Origin: Thermothielavioides terrestris NRRL 8126
Lineage: Eukaryota > Ascomycota > Sordariomycetes > Sordariales > Chaetomiaceae
Direction: 5' to 3'
Assembly: GCF_000226115.1 (NCBI RefSeq)
Contig: NC_016458.1
Location: 2,170,001-2,234,000, forward strand
DNA length: 64,000 nucleotides
Part shown: in pieces, positions 22,554-33,305 of the stretch
Numbering within the stretch: position 1 is the first letter of the stretch
Layout of the letters: the number at the start of each line of letters is the position of its first letter
Notes under the pieces: model-generated
What the model saw: the letters and a program-made list of their open reading frames with translations, nothing else
Database searches by the model: none
Told to the model about the DNA's origin: nothing
Position numbers and translations under genes: made by a program

Positions 22554-23700
22554 CGTGATGGGCCAATTGGGTCAACCGAGCAAAAATCCAGTGTTGTTGG
22601 CGGATTGCGCAGAGCAGAGGAAAGCTTTCCGAAAAGTGGGCTGATATCGAGATGAAATACGGATTTGTCGGCGCGGATACTGCAGTCCCCTGGCACAAAA
22701 TTTTTGTGGGTCCCTCTGATTTTCCTCTCACCACCAAGCCCAGCAGTCCTCTGGCTGACCTCTCCAACCCGTCTCCATGCCTCTCCAGGGGAAGCGCCTA
22801 AATAAGGGCAGCTCACCACCGGCTGCCCCATTTGTTGCCCCAGATGGCGTCCGAAATGCGCCGTGCGCGGCTCCTGCATGAAACTTGAAGCGCCTGTCTC
22901 CCAACTTTTGTCACTTTAAGCGGCGTTCCATCGCTGAGGGCCAACAACAGCGCATCCGACCGCATCTCCAGCGTCTCGCTGTACCGTTGCCTTCACGATA
23001 TCATTTATGCCATATGCCCTCCTCCATTGCCTGGCCCTGCGCTACTTGCTCACGGCATGCGGGTTGTAGGCGCTTCAATTGACTCGCTTGTTGGCCATTC
23101 CCGGCTCCTGCCGCTCAAATTCTGCCAAGCTGCGGCGTCTGCTTGTCTGCTTGGAGGGCGGACTGCTGAAACTGCATGCTGCACCACCGCCGAGAGCCAA
23201 CAGGAACTGCCCGGAGCCGCCGACCGCACTTGTCGGGATGGAATCGCCGTCGCGCTCGGCCTCCTTCTTTTCCTAACTACCTAACATGCATGATCATGCC
23301 CAAAGCTGAGCCCTTGGGGGCGGTTGGCTGGGCGCCAGTGTCTGTCTCGTCCGGGCTTGTCAGCTCTCTTTGTTTGGCTTTAGCAGCTGAACAGATCAAA
23401 CAAATACTTGAAAATACATGAACCATTGCTGCATGACGGCATCCGGAGCTGGCCGACCCAAGCCGCCCGTCAGCCCGATCGATCCACACGAAGACCCACT
23501 CCTTCCGAGGTCTGTGGGGCCTGTCCCGCACGGAGACCGGGGCATGCCTCCGTTTTCGAGGACCGTAACTACTGTGTACTCCGTACCGAGGAAGGAACTT
23601 ACCCAATTCTATCCTCTCTTTATCCCGACAATACGCAAGCTTGCTAGTTTTCCTCTTTCGCACAACCGCTTCTCGTTCCCTTCACCTTGGCCGACACCTC
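22554..23700. other. Divergent promoter region
   Basis: 1.1 kb between ofd1 (-) and the class V aminotransferase (+). GTACTCCGTACCG is at about 23576-23588. No coding sequence is supported. Confidence 0.6.
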
Positions 23701-25217
23701 ATGATGGCGGATGCTCTGGATATGCACCAAGTGAGGGGAAGCTTCCCCTCCTTGGCAGGGGGGCAGGTGTACATGGATAACGCAGGTGGCAGCCAAGCGC
23801 TGGGAACGGTGGCCGAACGGTATATATGAGTGCTCCGTGGGACGTATGACAGAAGGGCTTGAGGTTGATCACCCGTGCTAGCATTCGAGATTACCTCCTG
23901 ACCACCAACGTCCAGCTCGGGGCCACATACGCCGCGGGCAAGACGGCCACGGACCGCTACAACGCGGGCTATGCTGCGGCTGCAGAGTACATCGGCGCCT
24001 CGAGAGGCGAGGTTGGTGTGTGATGCCCCTGAGAACCCGCCAGTCTCCCTAGTTATCTCCCATCTTCTCCAGTGCGACGACTCATACAGTGCAGTAATCG
24101 GACCATCCACCACCCAGCTGTTCCGCAACGTCTCATATGCCCTGCGGTTCCAGGAAGGCGACGAGCTGATCGTTTCTGCAATTGACCACGAGGCCAACAT
24201 CGCACCATGGGTCGACCTCGCTGAGCGTCAGAAGCTGGTTCTCAAGTGGTGGAAGCCCAGTTTCGGCGCCTCCAACGCGAGGACCAACCCCAAGCTGCTC
24301 GCCTCGGACCTCGCCGCTCTTCTCACTGACAAGACGCGGCTCGTGACTTGCACCCACGCAAGCAACATCCTCGGCACCATCCACGACATCAAGGCCATTG
24401 CGTCCACCGTGCACGACAGGAACCCCAAGGCCCTAGTTTGTGTTGACGCCGTGGCGTACGCGCCGCACCGCAGGATCGACGTCAAAGACCTCGGCGTCGA
24501 CCTCTACTCTTTCTCCTGGTACAAGGTATAGCCATTTCCCCCTACCCTCCCTCCTTCTTCACATCCATCCACCCATTCCTCACCAATTCTCGCGCTTCCA
24601 CACACACACACAGGTCTACGGCCCGCACATTGCCCTCCTCTACGCCAGCCCGCTGGCGCTCTCCACCCTGCACTCGCTCGGGCACTTCTTCAACCCGCAC
24701 GTCACGCTCGAGAACAAGCTCGGGCTGGCCGGCGCCAGCTACGAGCTCGTGCACGCGCTGCCCGCCGTGACCGCCTACCTGGCGGGCAAGTGGGCCGGCA
24801 TCGCGGCGCAGGAGCAGCGGCTGCAGGCGACGCTGCTGGACTGGCTCAACGCGCGGGGCGACGGCGTCACCGTGTGGGGCGAGCGCAGCAGCGACCCCGC
24901 GGTCCGGGTGCCGACCGTTAGCTTCACCGTCCGCGGGTGGCGGTCGCGCGAGCTGGTCGAGGCGGTCGAGGCCGAGAGCCCGTTCGCCTTCCGCTGGGGC
25001 GCCTTCTACTCCAACCGGCTGGTCAAGGACGTGCTCGGCCTGTCGGACGACGGGGTTGTCAGGGTCAGTTTGGTGCATTATAACACGGGTAAGTGGTGGG
25101 GTTCTCTCTTCGGTGGGGGAGGACTTGGAGGGGTAGGGTGTGTGCTGACGCGGTGCAGTTGACGAGGTCAAGGGGCTTATTGCGGCCCTGGAGAAGGTGC
25201 TGGCGAGGAGGAAGTGA
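23701..25217 (+). CDS. Class V aminotransferase, cysteine desulfurase-like
   Basis: A PLP-dependent fold type I enzyme resembling the cysteine desulfurase-like VC1184-type subfamily. Five exons: 23701-23819, 23882-24015, 24095-24525, 24614-25088 and 25159-25217, giving 405 aa. All introns are GT..AG and phases close. The N terminus has YMDNAGGSQ, followed by RYNAGYAAAAEYIG, PSTTQLFRN, the conserved ISAIDHEANIAPW-like segment (VSAIDHEANIAPW), VDAVAYAPHRRIDVKDLGVD and the probable PLP lysine K228 in SFSWYKVYGPH. The lysine codon is the last of exon 3. The sulfur donor and acceptor are not known; scaffold-type Fe-S biogenesis features of Nfs1, such as a mitochondrial presequence, are absent, so this is probably a cytosolic enzyme of unknown substrate. 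Either of two adjacent ATGs (23701, 23704) may be used. Confidence 0.88.
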
Positions 25218-25551
25218 GCGCCGCCGTGGGATAGGTTGCCTCAACTCTGGCTCGGGGGGGCAGTGAGGCCGTTTGCTGAGACGAGACGCACCCGCCAGTT
25301 TTCGGAGCTACCAAGTTACCTCCCACACTTGGAGTGAAGAGTTTGTTGGTGGTCTCAACACAGATGCTTTAGCCCTGCAGAAACTTGGCCTCTTGGTTTG
25401 GAGATGTCTAGAAAGCTCCACGGCAATGAACAGATATTCAAGCGCTATGCGTTCAGTCGCACTGCAACGCCAGATGTGGACCAACAAACGGCTGAATTAT
25501 GCCGTTGCCGCAACATGGACGCTGGCATATCCACCCACACCTGTGCCCGAT
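25218..25551. other. Convergent intergenic region
   Basis: 334 nt between the ends of the aminotransferase (+) and epimerase (-) genes; nothing else is recognised. Confidence 0.65.
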
Positions 25552-26583
25552 CTATAATTTCTCGTTCCTCTTATCGACCGCCTCCCTCAACAAGGTAATC
25601 ACACCGGCAGGATCTTTGGCCCCGAATACCGCACTCCCCGCCACAATCACATTCGCGCCGGCATCTGCCGCCTGATCGATCGTGCCGGGGCCCAGCCCGC
25701 CATCGACCTCGATATTCAGGTTCGGGTACCGCTTCCGCAGCTCCTGCACCTTGGGCAGCTCGGAGGCCATGAACTTCTGCCCGCCAAAACCGGGCTCGAC
25801 CGTCATCACCAGGACCATCTACTGGCGGAGATAAGTTTCCATTGTCAATCAACACAGTCCGCTCCAGATTTCCCCCACAAGGTATCCCGAAAAAGAAAAG
25901 GGGCACTCACATCCGGCCGCTCCGCCTTGTCGTGGCTGTCCAGCACCTCGTACAGCACGTCGACCTTGGTGGCCGGCTTGATGGCGATGCCCGCCAGCAT
26001 GCCCTGCTCGTGGATGTAGCGGATCAGCTCGCGCGGCGACGTCTTGAGCTCCGACTGCGCCGCGGGGCTCTCGGCGGCGGTCGAGTTGATGGCCGCCTCG
26101 TAGTGGAAGCAGTACAGGTCGCAGCCGGCCGCCTTGAATTCCTTGACCCATTTCTTGGGCTAGGCGCGCGTGCGTGCATGCGGTTGGGCAGGCGTTAGTT
26201 TGGATTGCGGTGAAGGGGGGACAGTGAAAGGGGCAGGGGGAGGGGAAATGGTGGCGGAAGGGGGAAGGAGGTACCTCGGCGATCATCATGTGGCAGTCAA
26301 AGGTGCCGCGGCCGTAGCTCTCGGTCGGTCGGTCGACGTGCGTGCGGATCTTGGCGACGACGGGCGGGCCGAAGGTGAGGTTGGGGACGAAGTGGCCGTC
26401 CCTGGGTAGCACGTTGGCTGGTGAGCTCTCGATGTGCACGCCAAAACAAGACGAGGGTCCAACATACATGATGTCGACATGGAGCCAGTCGGCGCCCCGT
26501 TGCATGGTCCGCGAACATTCCGCGCCGAGGTCGGCGAAATCCGCCGACAGGATTGAAGGCGCGATGATCGCTTTCGGCGCCAT
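25552..26583 (-). CDS. RPE1: Ribulose-phosphate 3-epimerase
   Basis: Interconverts ribulose 5-phosphate and xylulose 5-phosphate in the non-oxidative pentose phosphate pathway; cytosolic TIM barrel. Four exons on the minus strand: 26583-26468, 26401-26275, 26159-25911 and 25818-25552, giving 252 aa. Motifs: [13 protein letters not shown] at the N terminus; HVDIMDGHFVPN with metal ligands H35 and D37, split by intron 1 at M39; DCHMMIAEP (H76); [12 protein letters not shown]; and VDGGLGPGT with catalytic D203. A short insertion (TESYGRG) precedes DCHMM relative to animal enzymes. Every intron is GT..AG with frame preserved, and all active-site segments are in order. Its start lies 431 nt from the divergent questin-oxidase-like gene. 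Confidence 0.95.
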
Positions 26584-27014
26584 GGCTGTCTCCCAAGTAT
26601 GTGTCAACAAATCTCGGGTGCCTGCCCGTGCTCACTTCCTAAGGATCCCGCTGTATTCCGTGCACAGGAGACGTGGGATGAGGGCTGGGGACTCCCCTCC
26701 GGACTTCGAATCTTCGGTGTTTTGGAGCTTCAAGTTTAGCGGGGGCGGGGCATGGACGAGCTGCCCCCCTGGCCCCTGTCTCGCCGGGCCTGCTGTTACC
26801 CCAAGCAGAACCCTGCAGGGGTGCATTCAGCGTGTTCTGACATCACTCACCTCTTTGATGGGCGGCCCCAACAAATGGGATATTTGCAATACCTCGACGG
26901 GAGTCCTCGTTGAGCTTTGGTCAACCACACAACTTCCCCGCTCACCGAAGCGGCATCTCGCGAGACTTACTGCAGTGCGTAAAACGTGAACGAGCAGGAA
27001 TCCTTCAGTAAAAA
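26584..27014. promoter_or_regulatory. Shared divergent promoter
   Basis: 431 nt separate the ATGs of the epimerase (-) and the questin-oxidase-like gene (+), so both promoters and both 5' leaders must fit here. No clear TATA box is seen on either strand. Confidence 0.5.
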
Positions 27015-28436
27015 ATGGCATCTCTTCTCTCTTACGTGCCGTTAGTCAACCGGCTGGTGGCTCCGAGCCCCGGTCCCAAGTTGATTGACATTGAGCCCGT
27101 CGAGGTGCACAATGTCGAGACGAACCCGGACAAGAGATCGCGCACGCTCAAGCATCTGCTGAGGGCAAACCACGTCAACCACTCCATCATCTACCACAAC
27201 CTACAGTTCGACAACCACATGCCGCATATCCTCTGCTCCGCGTACCACCTGGGCGCCGAGTCGCAGCAGCTTTACCGCATCTACGACGAGGAGGCCAAGA
27301 GCCTGGAGCCGTGGAAGGAGTCTCCATCCGAGATTGCGCAGGATGACTGGCGCGACTTTCTGGGCGACAAGCGGTACCAGAGGGCCTACGTAGATTTCTT
27401 CGAAGATGCACTGGTCATGAAGCATGCGTACAACTGGAAGAAGGTGATCGAAGAGTACATGTTCCAGGGGGACGAGCCGCTGGTCAATGGTCTCATAGGT
27501 GGCCGTACGCCATGCCCTTTCTATCCCCATCGAACTGGGAAAACAATCTTGCTGAGCCTCTCGCAGTTGGCCACCCCCTAATCCATCTCGGCTACGCCTA
27601 CGAGTTCGACAACCGCGAGATCGCCATGGAAGCCCTCGGACTGGCGGCGACACAGTACAACTTCCTGCACAAGTACCTCGACGACCCGGCCTACACCCGC
27701 AAGGCTCCCTTCTCCTCCACCTCGACGCGCGAGCTCATCGACAAGCTGGCCGCGGACGACCGCTTCGACGGGCTCTTCAAGGAGCCCGGCTTCGCCAACA
27801 TCGAGCCGCTCTTCCAGAAGCACGAGTCGCTCGTGCTCGAGTACTGGAACGCGTGGGATCTGGACGGCTCTCGCGAGAAGTCTCCTGCCGAGCTGTTCCG
27901 CGAGTCGCAGGAGGCCGCCGTGGCGCTGCTGGTGGCCACCGTGCGGCCTGGCACGCACGCGTACAACTTCTTCATCGTGCACGTCCTGACGACCAGCCAC
28001 GCCGTCCGCATCCTGCTGCCGCTGCTGCCGGCCAGGTTTCACGTCAGCCTGGTCCGCCAGTGGTGGCTGCTGGCGCTGGCCGTGTACATCGCCGAGCTGC
28101 GGCCGCGGATCGATCCGGACTACGTGCCGGGGGATCTGAAGGGGAAGGGGTGGAAGTATGTCGAGCATCAGGCGCTGAACTCGGAGTGGGCCACTGATGC
28201 GCATTACGTGAAGGGTGAGTATCCAGGTCCTATTTTTTTTTCTGCTTTTCTTTTCTTTCATTTTCTTTTTTTTATTTTTTGTGGAAGGTCAAACTCAAGT
28301 CGTTCAACACCGTTACTGACGAGCGACAGCTATTCGGGCGATGAGAGAGGCGGCACGGACGTGGGGAGATGTCCATGACCGGTATCTGGCAGCTGCTGTC
28401 AGGTTCGTGGATGACTTTGAGGGCTGGGTGCATTGA
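27015..28436 (+). CDS. Questin oxidase-like protein (AflY-type)
   Basis: Matches the questin oxidase-like family (formerly DUF4243), which includes the Aspergillus GedK-type questin oxidase and AflY/HypA-like proteins that cleave anthraquinone rings in Baeyer-Villiger-like reactions. Exons are 27015-27498, 27567-28214 and 28330-28436, giving 412 aa. Intron 2 contains pyrimidine runs of T. Landmarks: NHVNHSIIYHNLQFDNHMPHILCSAYHLGA (quoted in parts: NHSIIYH, NHMPH), FQGDEPLVNGLI, GHPLIHLGYAYEFDN, HKYLDD, THAYNFFIVHVLTTSHAVRI and WGDVHDRYLAAAVRF. Several His residues in these stretches could bind a cofactor or metal. No polyketide synthase or other secondary-metabolism gene lies nearby, so this is a stand-alone homologue of unknown substrate. 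It shares a promoter region with the epimerase. Confidence 0.85.
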
Positions 28437-28891
28437 TGGTTTGATATGGAACGGCGTCCCAGCATTGAGGCAAGTCAGAATGTAATGAGCTTGGGAACAG
28501 GGTATCTCAGTTGCAAAAAGGTATGTCGAGGCAAGTCGAGGCAAGTTGAACATTGAGGAAGGTGAAATACCACAATACCACACAGGCAGTCGTGTATGAA
28601 CAGCTACCTAGGGTTAGGGTTCCATGCCTTAGATCTGCCTGCCGCCTTGCACTCCCCTCTCCTGAGACCCCCTGTCATGGAAGCTGAACCAACTACGGAA
28701 ACCAACTTTCAGCTCCCCACCCGTGTCTGCCTGGCGCGTGCAGTGACTCGCCCATCCCATCACACTCCGTGAGTGCAACACAAGACCAGGTATTCCTTCT
28801 CAGAGACGAACCATTGAGAGACGAGAAAAGCAACCTCTGCACCTGCCATGTGACAAATGCCACATGATCGCCCGGAGCAGATATTTTCGCA
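28437..28891. other. Intergenic region upstream of rad17
   Basis: 455 nt between the questin-oxidase-like gene and rad17, both on the plus strand. It holds a telobox-like motif at 28606-28620. Confidence 0.6.
28606..28620 (+). promoter_or_regulatory. Telomere-repeat-like motif (telobox)
   Basis: ACCTAGGGTTAGGGT, i.e. two TTAGGG-type units, 272 nt upstream of the rad17 ATG. The same 15 bases occur in reverse orientation at 54466-54480 inside the inverted-repeat element. In other fungi TTAGGG-like promoter motifs are bound by Tbf1-type factors; any such role here is inference. Confidence 0.45.
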
Positions 28892-31800
28892 ATGGCGCCG
28901 CCCGCGAAGCGACGCAAGCGCGCCGTAGTCGAAGACGATTCTGACGACGAGGAGTACCAAAACAAAAACACGCTGAAGCGCTTTCTCTTCTCGTCGCCGA
29001 GCAAAAATGGGTCCCCAGACAAACCGGCTACGGCCCCGTTGAGCAACAATGGCAGTCCAAACCCCGCGGCCGTCGACTCGCCCAGCCCGGTACGCAAGCA
29101 AACCACGCGTGCTGCTGCCGCGCTTTCGAAACCACCCACATCACGTAGCCCCAGCACCAGCCCGACCAAGTCACGAACAAGGGCGGGGACACAGCGGAAG
29201 CGCAAGGCAGAAGAGGACAAGGAGAAAGAAAAGGGTCGGTCTGCCGACCTGCTGACCCTCTTCTCAAAGCAGGCGCAACGCAGCCAGTCGTCGTTCTCGT
29301 CTGCCAACGGCACCGGTGCCGGCGCCTCCTTCACCAACAACAGCAACGGCAGCAGCAAGCTCGACGACATCATAAGCGACCCCATCTCCGAGCACAATGG
29401 GGCAGCGGACGATGACGACGACGACGTGCCGCTTCTGCTGTCGTCGACGGCCGCCGCGTCGAGTTTGGTCGGCCGGGCGCAGGCCGCGCATAAGCGGTTT
29501 GCTGGGTCGGGATCGGCGTCGGGGATGGGGTCGTCATCCTGGCCGGGGACGGCGACGGGAAACGGAAACGGGAACGGAAACGGAATCGCCAGCACGCAGC
29601 AGCCGCGGGGCGGGCAGAAATTCCTGCGCCAGCCGCTGCGGTCGGGCACAGCCAAAGGCGGCGCGGCAGCGGCAGCAGCAGCAGAGGACGACGACGCCCG
29701 CCCGTGGTCGGAGCGCTTCGCGCCCGTCAGCCTCGACGAGCTGGCGGTGCACAAGCGCAAAGTGCAGGACGTGAAGCGCTGGTTGGACGAGGTCTTTGCC
29801 GGCCGCATGAGGCAGCGGCTGCTGGTGCTGAAGGGCCCTGCGGGTTCGGGCAAAACGACGACGCTACGGCTGCTGGCGAGGGATATGCGCTGCGAGGTGC
29901 TGGAGTGGAGGAATCCGGCCAATTCTTTTGGCGTCGCGGGGCAGGGCTACCAGTCTGCCGCGGCGCAGTTTGAGGAGTTCCTCGGGCGGGGAGGGAAGTT
30001 CGGGCAGTTGGATTTCGAGTCGGACGAGGCGACACCTCCGCCTATGCCGCCGCCGCCCTCAGCTGCTAGTCGAAATGGGGCGGATAGGGGGGCGAGTAGG
30101 AGGCTGATCCTGGTGGAGGAGTTTCCGAACACGTTTATGCGCTCGTCTACCGGGTTGACGGGGTTCAGGAACGCCATATTGCAGTTTCTGGCGGCAAACA
30201 CACCTGCCCTGGCAGCCTTTGGGCTCAGCAGCACCGCGGACCCAATCACCCCTGTCGTCATGGTCGTCTCGGAGACATTGCTCACAACGACGTCCGCCTC
30301 GGCAGATAGCTTTACGGCTCATCGATTGCTCGGACCGGAGATCCTGAGGCACCCAGGAACGGGGGTCATCGAGTTTAACCCCATTGCGCCGACTTTTCTG
30401 ACCAAGGCCCTGGAGCTGGTGGTGCAGAAGGAGGCTCGCAAGTCCGGGAGGCGGCGTACACCTGGCCCTCTTGTACTGCAGCGGCTGGGCGAGATAGGAG
30501 ACATCCGGAGCGCCATCTCGTCTCTGGAGTTCCTGTGCGTCAAGGGGGATGATGAGGCGGACTGGGGTTCTAAGGTTGCCTTCACGAAGCCGAAGCGGGG
30601 ATCCAAGGGCGTCCCGGCGCTCACCAAAGGCGAGCAGGAGAGCCTCGAGCTGGTGTCGCAACGCGAGGCGACGCTCGGCATATTCCACGCTGTCGGCAAA
30701 GTTGTATACAACAAAAGGGGCGACTTCCCTGCGGGGTCCGTCGAAGCGGCAGCCGAAATGCTGCCCGACTACATGGCGCACCTCGCCCGGCCCAAGCGAT
30801 CCGAAGTGGCGGTCGACAGCCTCATCGACGAGATCGGCACCGACACACACACCTTCATCTCGGCGCTGCACGAAAACTACGTGCTGTCCTGCGAGCAGAG
30901 CAGCCCACTAGACCCCAACTCGTCGCTGGACTACATCAACGGCTGCCTCGACTACCTGTCGGAAAGCGACCTGCTCTGCCCGTCGTGGGACGTCTTCTTC
31001 GGCGGCAGCAGAGGGCTTGGCGGGGCCGGCGGGTACGGCGGCAAGGACTCGGGCAGCCACCTGCTGCGGCAGGACGAGATGGCGTTCCAGGTCGCCGTGC
31101 GCGGGCTGCTGTTCGCGCTGCCGTCGCCCGTCAAGCGCCAGTCGCACCCCACGGGACGCGGCGCCGCCGACGCCTACAAGATGTTCTACCCGACCTATCT
31201 GAAGCTGTGGCGGACCAAGGAGGAGCTCGAGGGGCTCGTCGACATGTGGGCCACCAAGATGCTTAAGGGCGAGGACGGCGGGCCGGGACCGCCCGCCACG
31301 CAGGCGCAGACGCAAGCACAGTCGCAGGCATTTGCCAAGAACAGCGGATCGTCTGCGTTCCGCAAGCCCGTGCCGCCGGCCGCAGTGGGTAATGCCTTTG
31401 CCGCCACCAACAGCAGCAGCAGTCAGGCTCCGTCATCGTCATCGACAGCGACGTCCAAGGCCGAGACGCACTCGCACGCGCCACCAGTCACCCCTCTTCT
31501 CTCGCTCGGCAGCGCGGCGCGGCAGGAGCTGCTGCTCGAGCGGCTGCCGTACATGGCGCACATGGCGCGGCGGCGGCGGTGCTCGGCGTTCGGCGCGATG
31601 CGGGTCCGGGACCTCGAGCGCATCGTCTCGTTCCAGGGCATCGGCCCGCTCGGCGCGGGCGAGGACGAGGGCGCCGACGCGGCCGCCGAGGAAGGAGACG
31701 GCGGCGCCGGCGCGGCCGAGGCCTGGGCCACGGACCGGCCGACGGAGGAGGGCACGCCGCGGAAGAATAGGCGGCTCGCGCTCGGGGCGGCCGTCCTCAG

Positions 31801-31906
31801 CCGTCGGCCTTCGTCCGGCAGGGCGGGCAGGAACGAGCTGGAGGAGTTGCCCAGCTTGCCGATGCAGAGTCTCGTGATTAGCGATGATGATATTGAGGAC
31901 GATTAG
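28892..31906 (+). CDS. rad17: Checkpoint clamp loader Rad17
   Basis: The large subunit that replaces Rfc1 in the RFC-like complex loading the 9-1-1 clamp at DNA damage; nuclear. A single exon of 1004 aa, longer than yeast Rad24 or human Rad17 because of disordered insertions. The basic N terminus (PPAKRRKRAVVEDDSDDEE) looks like a nuclear signal. A Ser/Asn-rich disordered region runs to about residue 265. The AAA+ module begins at RPWSERFAPVSLDELAVHKRKV, with Walker A GPAGSGKTT (about 314-322) and Walker B RLILVEEFPN (about 403-412); the Glu-Glu in Walker B is usual for Rad17. A Gln/Ser-rich insert (about 795-870) interrupts the C-terminal half. The protein ends in an acidic SDDDIEDD tail, resembling the conserved acidic Rad17 C terminus. 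A telobox-like motif lies upstream. Confidence 0.94.
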   Translation: MAPPAKRRKRAVVEDDSDDEEYQNKNTLKRFLFSSPSKNGSPDKPATAPLSNNGSPNPAAVDSPSPVRKQTTRAAAALSKPPTSRSPSTSPTKSRTRAGTQRKRKAEEDKEKEKGRSADLLTLFSKQAQRSQSSFSSANGTGAGASFTNNSNGSSKLDDIISDPISEHNGAADDDDDDVPLLLSSTAAASSLVGRAQAAHKRFAGSGSASGMGSSSWPGTATGNGNGNGNGIASTQQPRGGQKFLRQPLRSGTAKGGAAAAAAAEDDDARPWSERFAPVSLDELAVHKRKVQDVKRWLDEVFAGRMRQRLLVLKGPAGSGKTTTLRLLARDMRCEVLEWRNPANSFGVAGQGYQSAAAQFEEFLGRGGKFGQLDFESDEATPPPMPPPPSAASRNGADRGASRRLILVEEFPNTFMRSSTGLTGFRNAILQFLAANTPALAAFGLSSTADPITPVVMVVSETLLTTTSASADSFTAHRLLGPEILRHPGTGVIEFNPIAPTFLTKALELVVQKEARKSGRRRTPGPLVLQRLGEIGDIRSAISSLEFLCVKGDDEADWGSKVAFTKPKRGSKGVPALTKGEQESLELVSQREATLGIFHAVGKVVYNKRGDFPAGSVEAAAEMLPDYMAHLARPKRSEVAVDSLIDEIGTDTHTFISALHENYVLSCEQSSPLDPNSSLDYINGCLDYLSESDLLCPSWDVFFGGSRGLGGAGGYGGKDSGSHLLRQDEMAFQVAVRGLLFALPSPVKRQSHPTGRGAADAYKMFYPTYLKLWRTKEELEGLVDMWATKMLKGEDGGPGPPATQAQTQAQSQAFAKNSGSSAFRKPVPPAAVGNAFAATNSSSSQAPSSSSTATSKAETHSHAPPVTPLLSLGSAARQELLLERLPYMAHMARRRRCSAFGAMRVRDLERIVSFQGIGPLGAGEDEGADAAAEEGDGGAGAAEAWATDRPTEEGTPRKNRRLALGAAVLSRRPSSGRAGRNELEELPSLPMQSLVISDDDIEDD

Positions 31907-33305
31907 AAGGTTTGCCTTTGTGATATACAGTGATATGGATGGGTTGGGACAGTGGACTGCTTCCCCGCTCTGTTGGCAAATGGCGACGGCGTTGTATTAT
32001 AAGGTTTAGGGGATGGATGGTCTGGGGACGGCGCTGCGGAGAAAGATACTTGCAAAACCTTGGTGCTATGTCTTGGCTTTTTCTTTTCAGCGAGTCGTCG
32101 CAGAGACGGGTGAATTGGCTGCTTCCCCTGGCACGTCGACTATCATTAGATTCTGCCAATTGAAAAGGTCCCTCATCCATTTGTTTCCTATCATGTGGTG
32201 GTGCATCATGTCCCATGCGAGAGGGACACAGGTCTTTGCGCTGCGGGCACCCTGATGGCCAGAGCGGCTACCCTCGGCTGCTTGGCGGTGAAAGATAAGA
32301 TAACCAGCGATAGGCGATAAGGTTTGCCGCTTTGGAAGGTGCTTTATAAGGTTCGCCTCTGCCTGCTGGTTTTCGGAGTGGGCCCGCTCAGACCGAACTC
32401 ATTTCCTGCCTTTTACCGGATGTGACCGTGAGTTGGCCCAAGAAACTCCACTCCTCAATCTTTGGAAACCACCTTCTGGGACACCCAGATTCGATTCGTC
32501 CTTTTTGCACACTTTTTTCCCCAGCCCCTACATTCCCGCTGTGAATGGTGAAATGATATTTTCAGTGACAGATTCCAGTTTTGTATGAAAAAAAATTCTA
32601 GGTTCTCAATTCTGCAATGGCAATTGAACAGAAGCGCTCCATCGTCAATGGTGGCCGACAGGTGCGCAGGAGACAGAAGAACATTGGATGCTGATTAACT
32701 ACAAGGCAAACTGTTGAACTTCTTATCGAACGCAAATCCAGGTTCCTAGATGACTCCAATCGCTACAATGACGATGCCGGCGACGATGGGAAGCAACGGT
32801 TCATTCCGCCCGGGGCCGGAAGCCCGGCCGTAGCAGGCGGGGGAGGCACGCGAGCTCGGCCCAGATCCATGTTCAACCTCGGCTCGGGAAGCCCAAGCTA
32901 GTGTATAACTGCACTAAGCTTGGCCCAGTTCCGTGCAGGAACACCTGCCTCGGCCTCGGGTTCCGAGAGCATAAGAAGATGTGCCTTGGAGCTGCCAATT
33001 GGCGTTAACACAGCCTCTTTCATTGGCCGTCGCCTGTGTGGAATTAGCTAACCTGAACGGATTGCCGCGCAGGCCCGACCAAGTAGCGGTGGCGGAGCGG
33101 GGATCCCGGCAACGGAGCCGCGGTGCAAGGGCCCCCGGCGGTTGGCCAACACATCAACACATCAATACATCAACACATCATCAGCACATCAGCACAACGA
33201 CGCCAACCCAAACGAACAGATCCAAGTGTCGCCGCCTTAGCATCACTGCATTCCCTATTGGACGGGCGACGCTTCTTGACAGAACCCTCCCCTCTCGCCC
33301 ACACC
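31907..33305. other. Intergenic region
   Basis: 1.4 kb between rad17 and the kinase-like gene, both on the plus strand. Just before the kinase ATG lies a short run of CAACACATCAAYACATCA-type direct repeats (about 33148-33190). No gene is seen. Confidence 0.6.
33148..33192 (+). repeat. Short CATCAACA/CATCAGCA tandem repeat
   Basis: Imperfect 9-nt units (ACATCAACA, ACATCAATA, ACATCAGCA) lie about 115-155 nt upstream of the ATG at 33306, probably within the 5' leader. Confidence 0.6.

Noticed and set aside
23701..28436. Secondary-metabolite cluster around the questin-oxidase-like gene
   Set aside because: No polyketide synthase, transporter, P450 or pathway regulator is adjacent; neighbours are primary metabolism and checkpoint genes.
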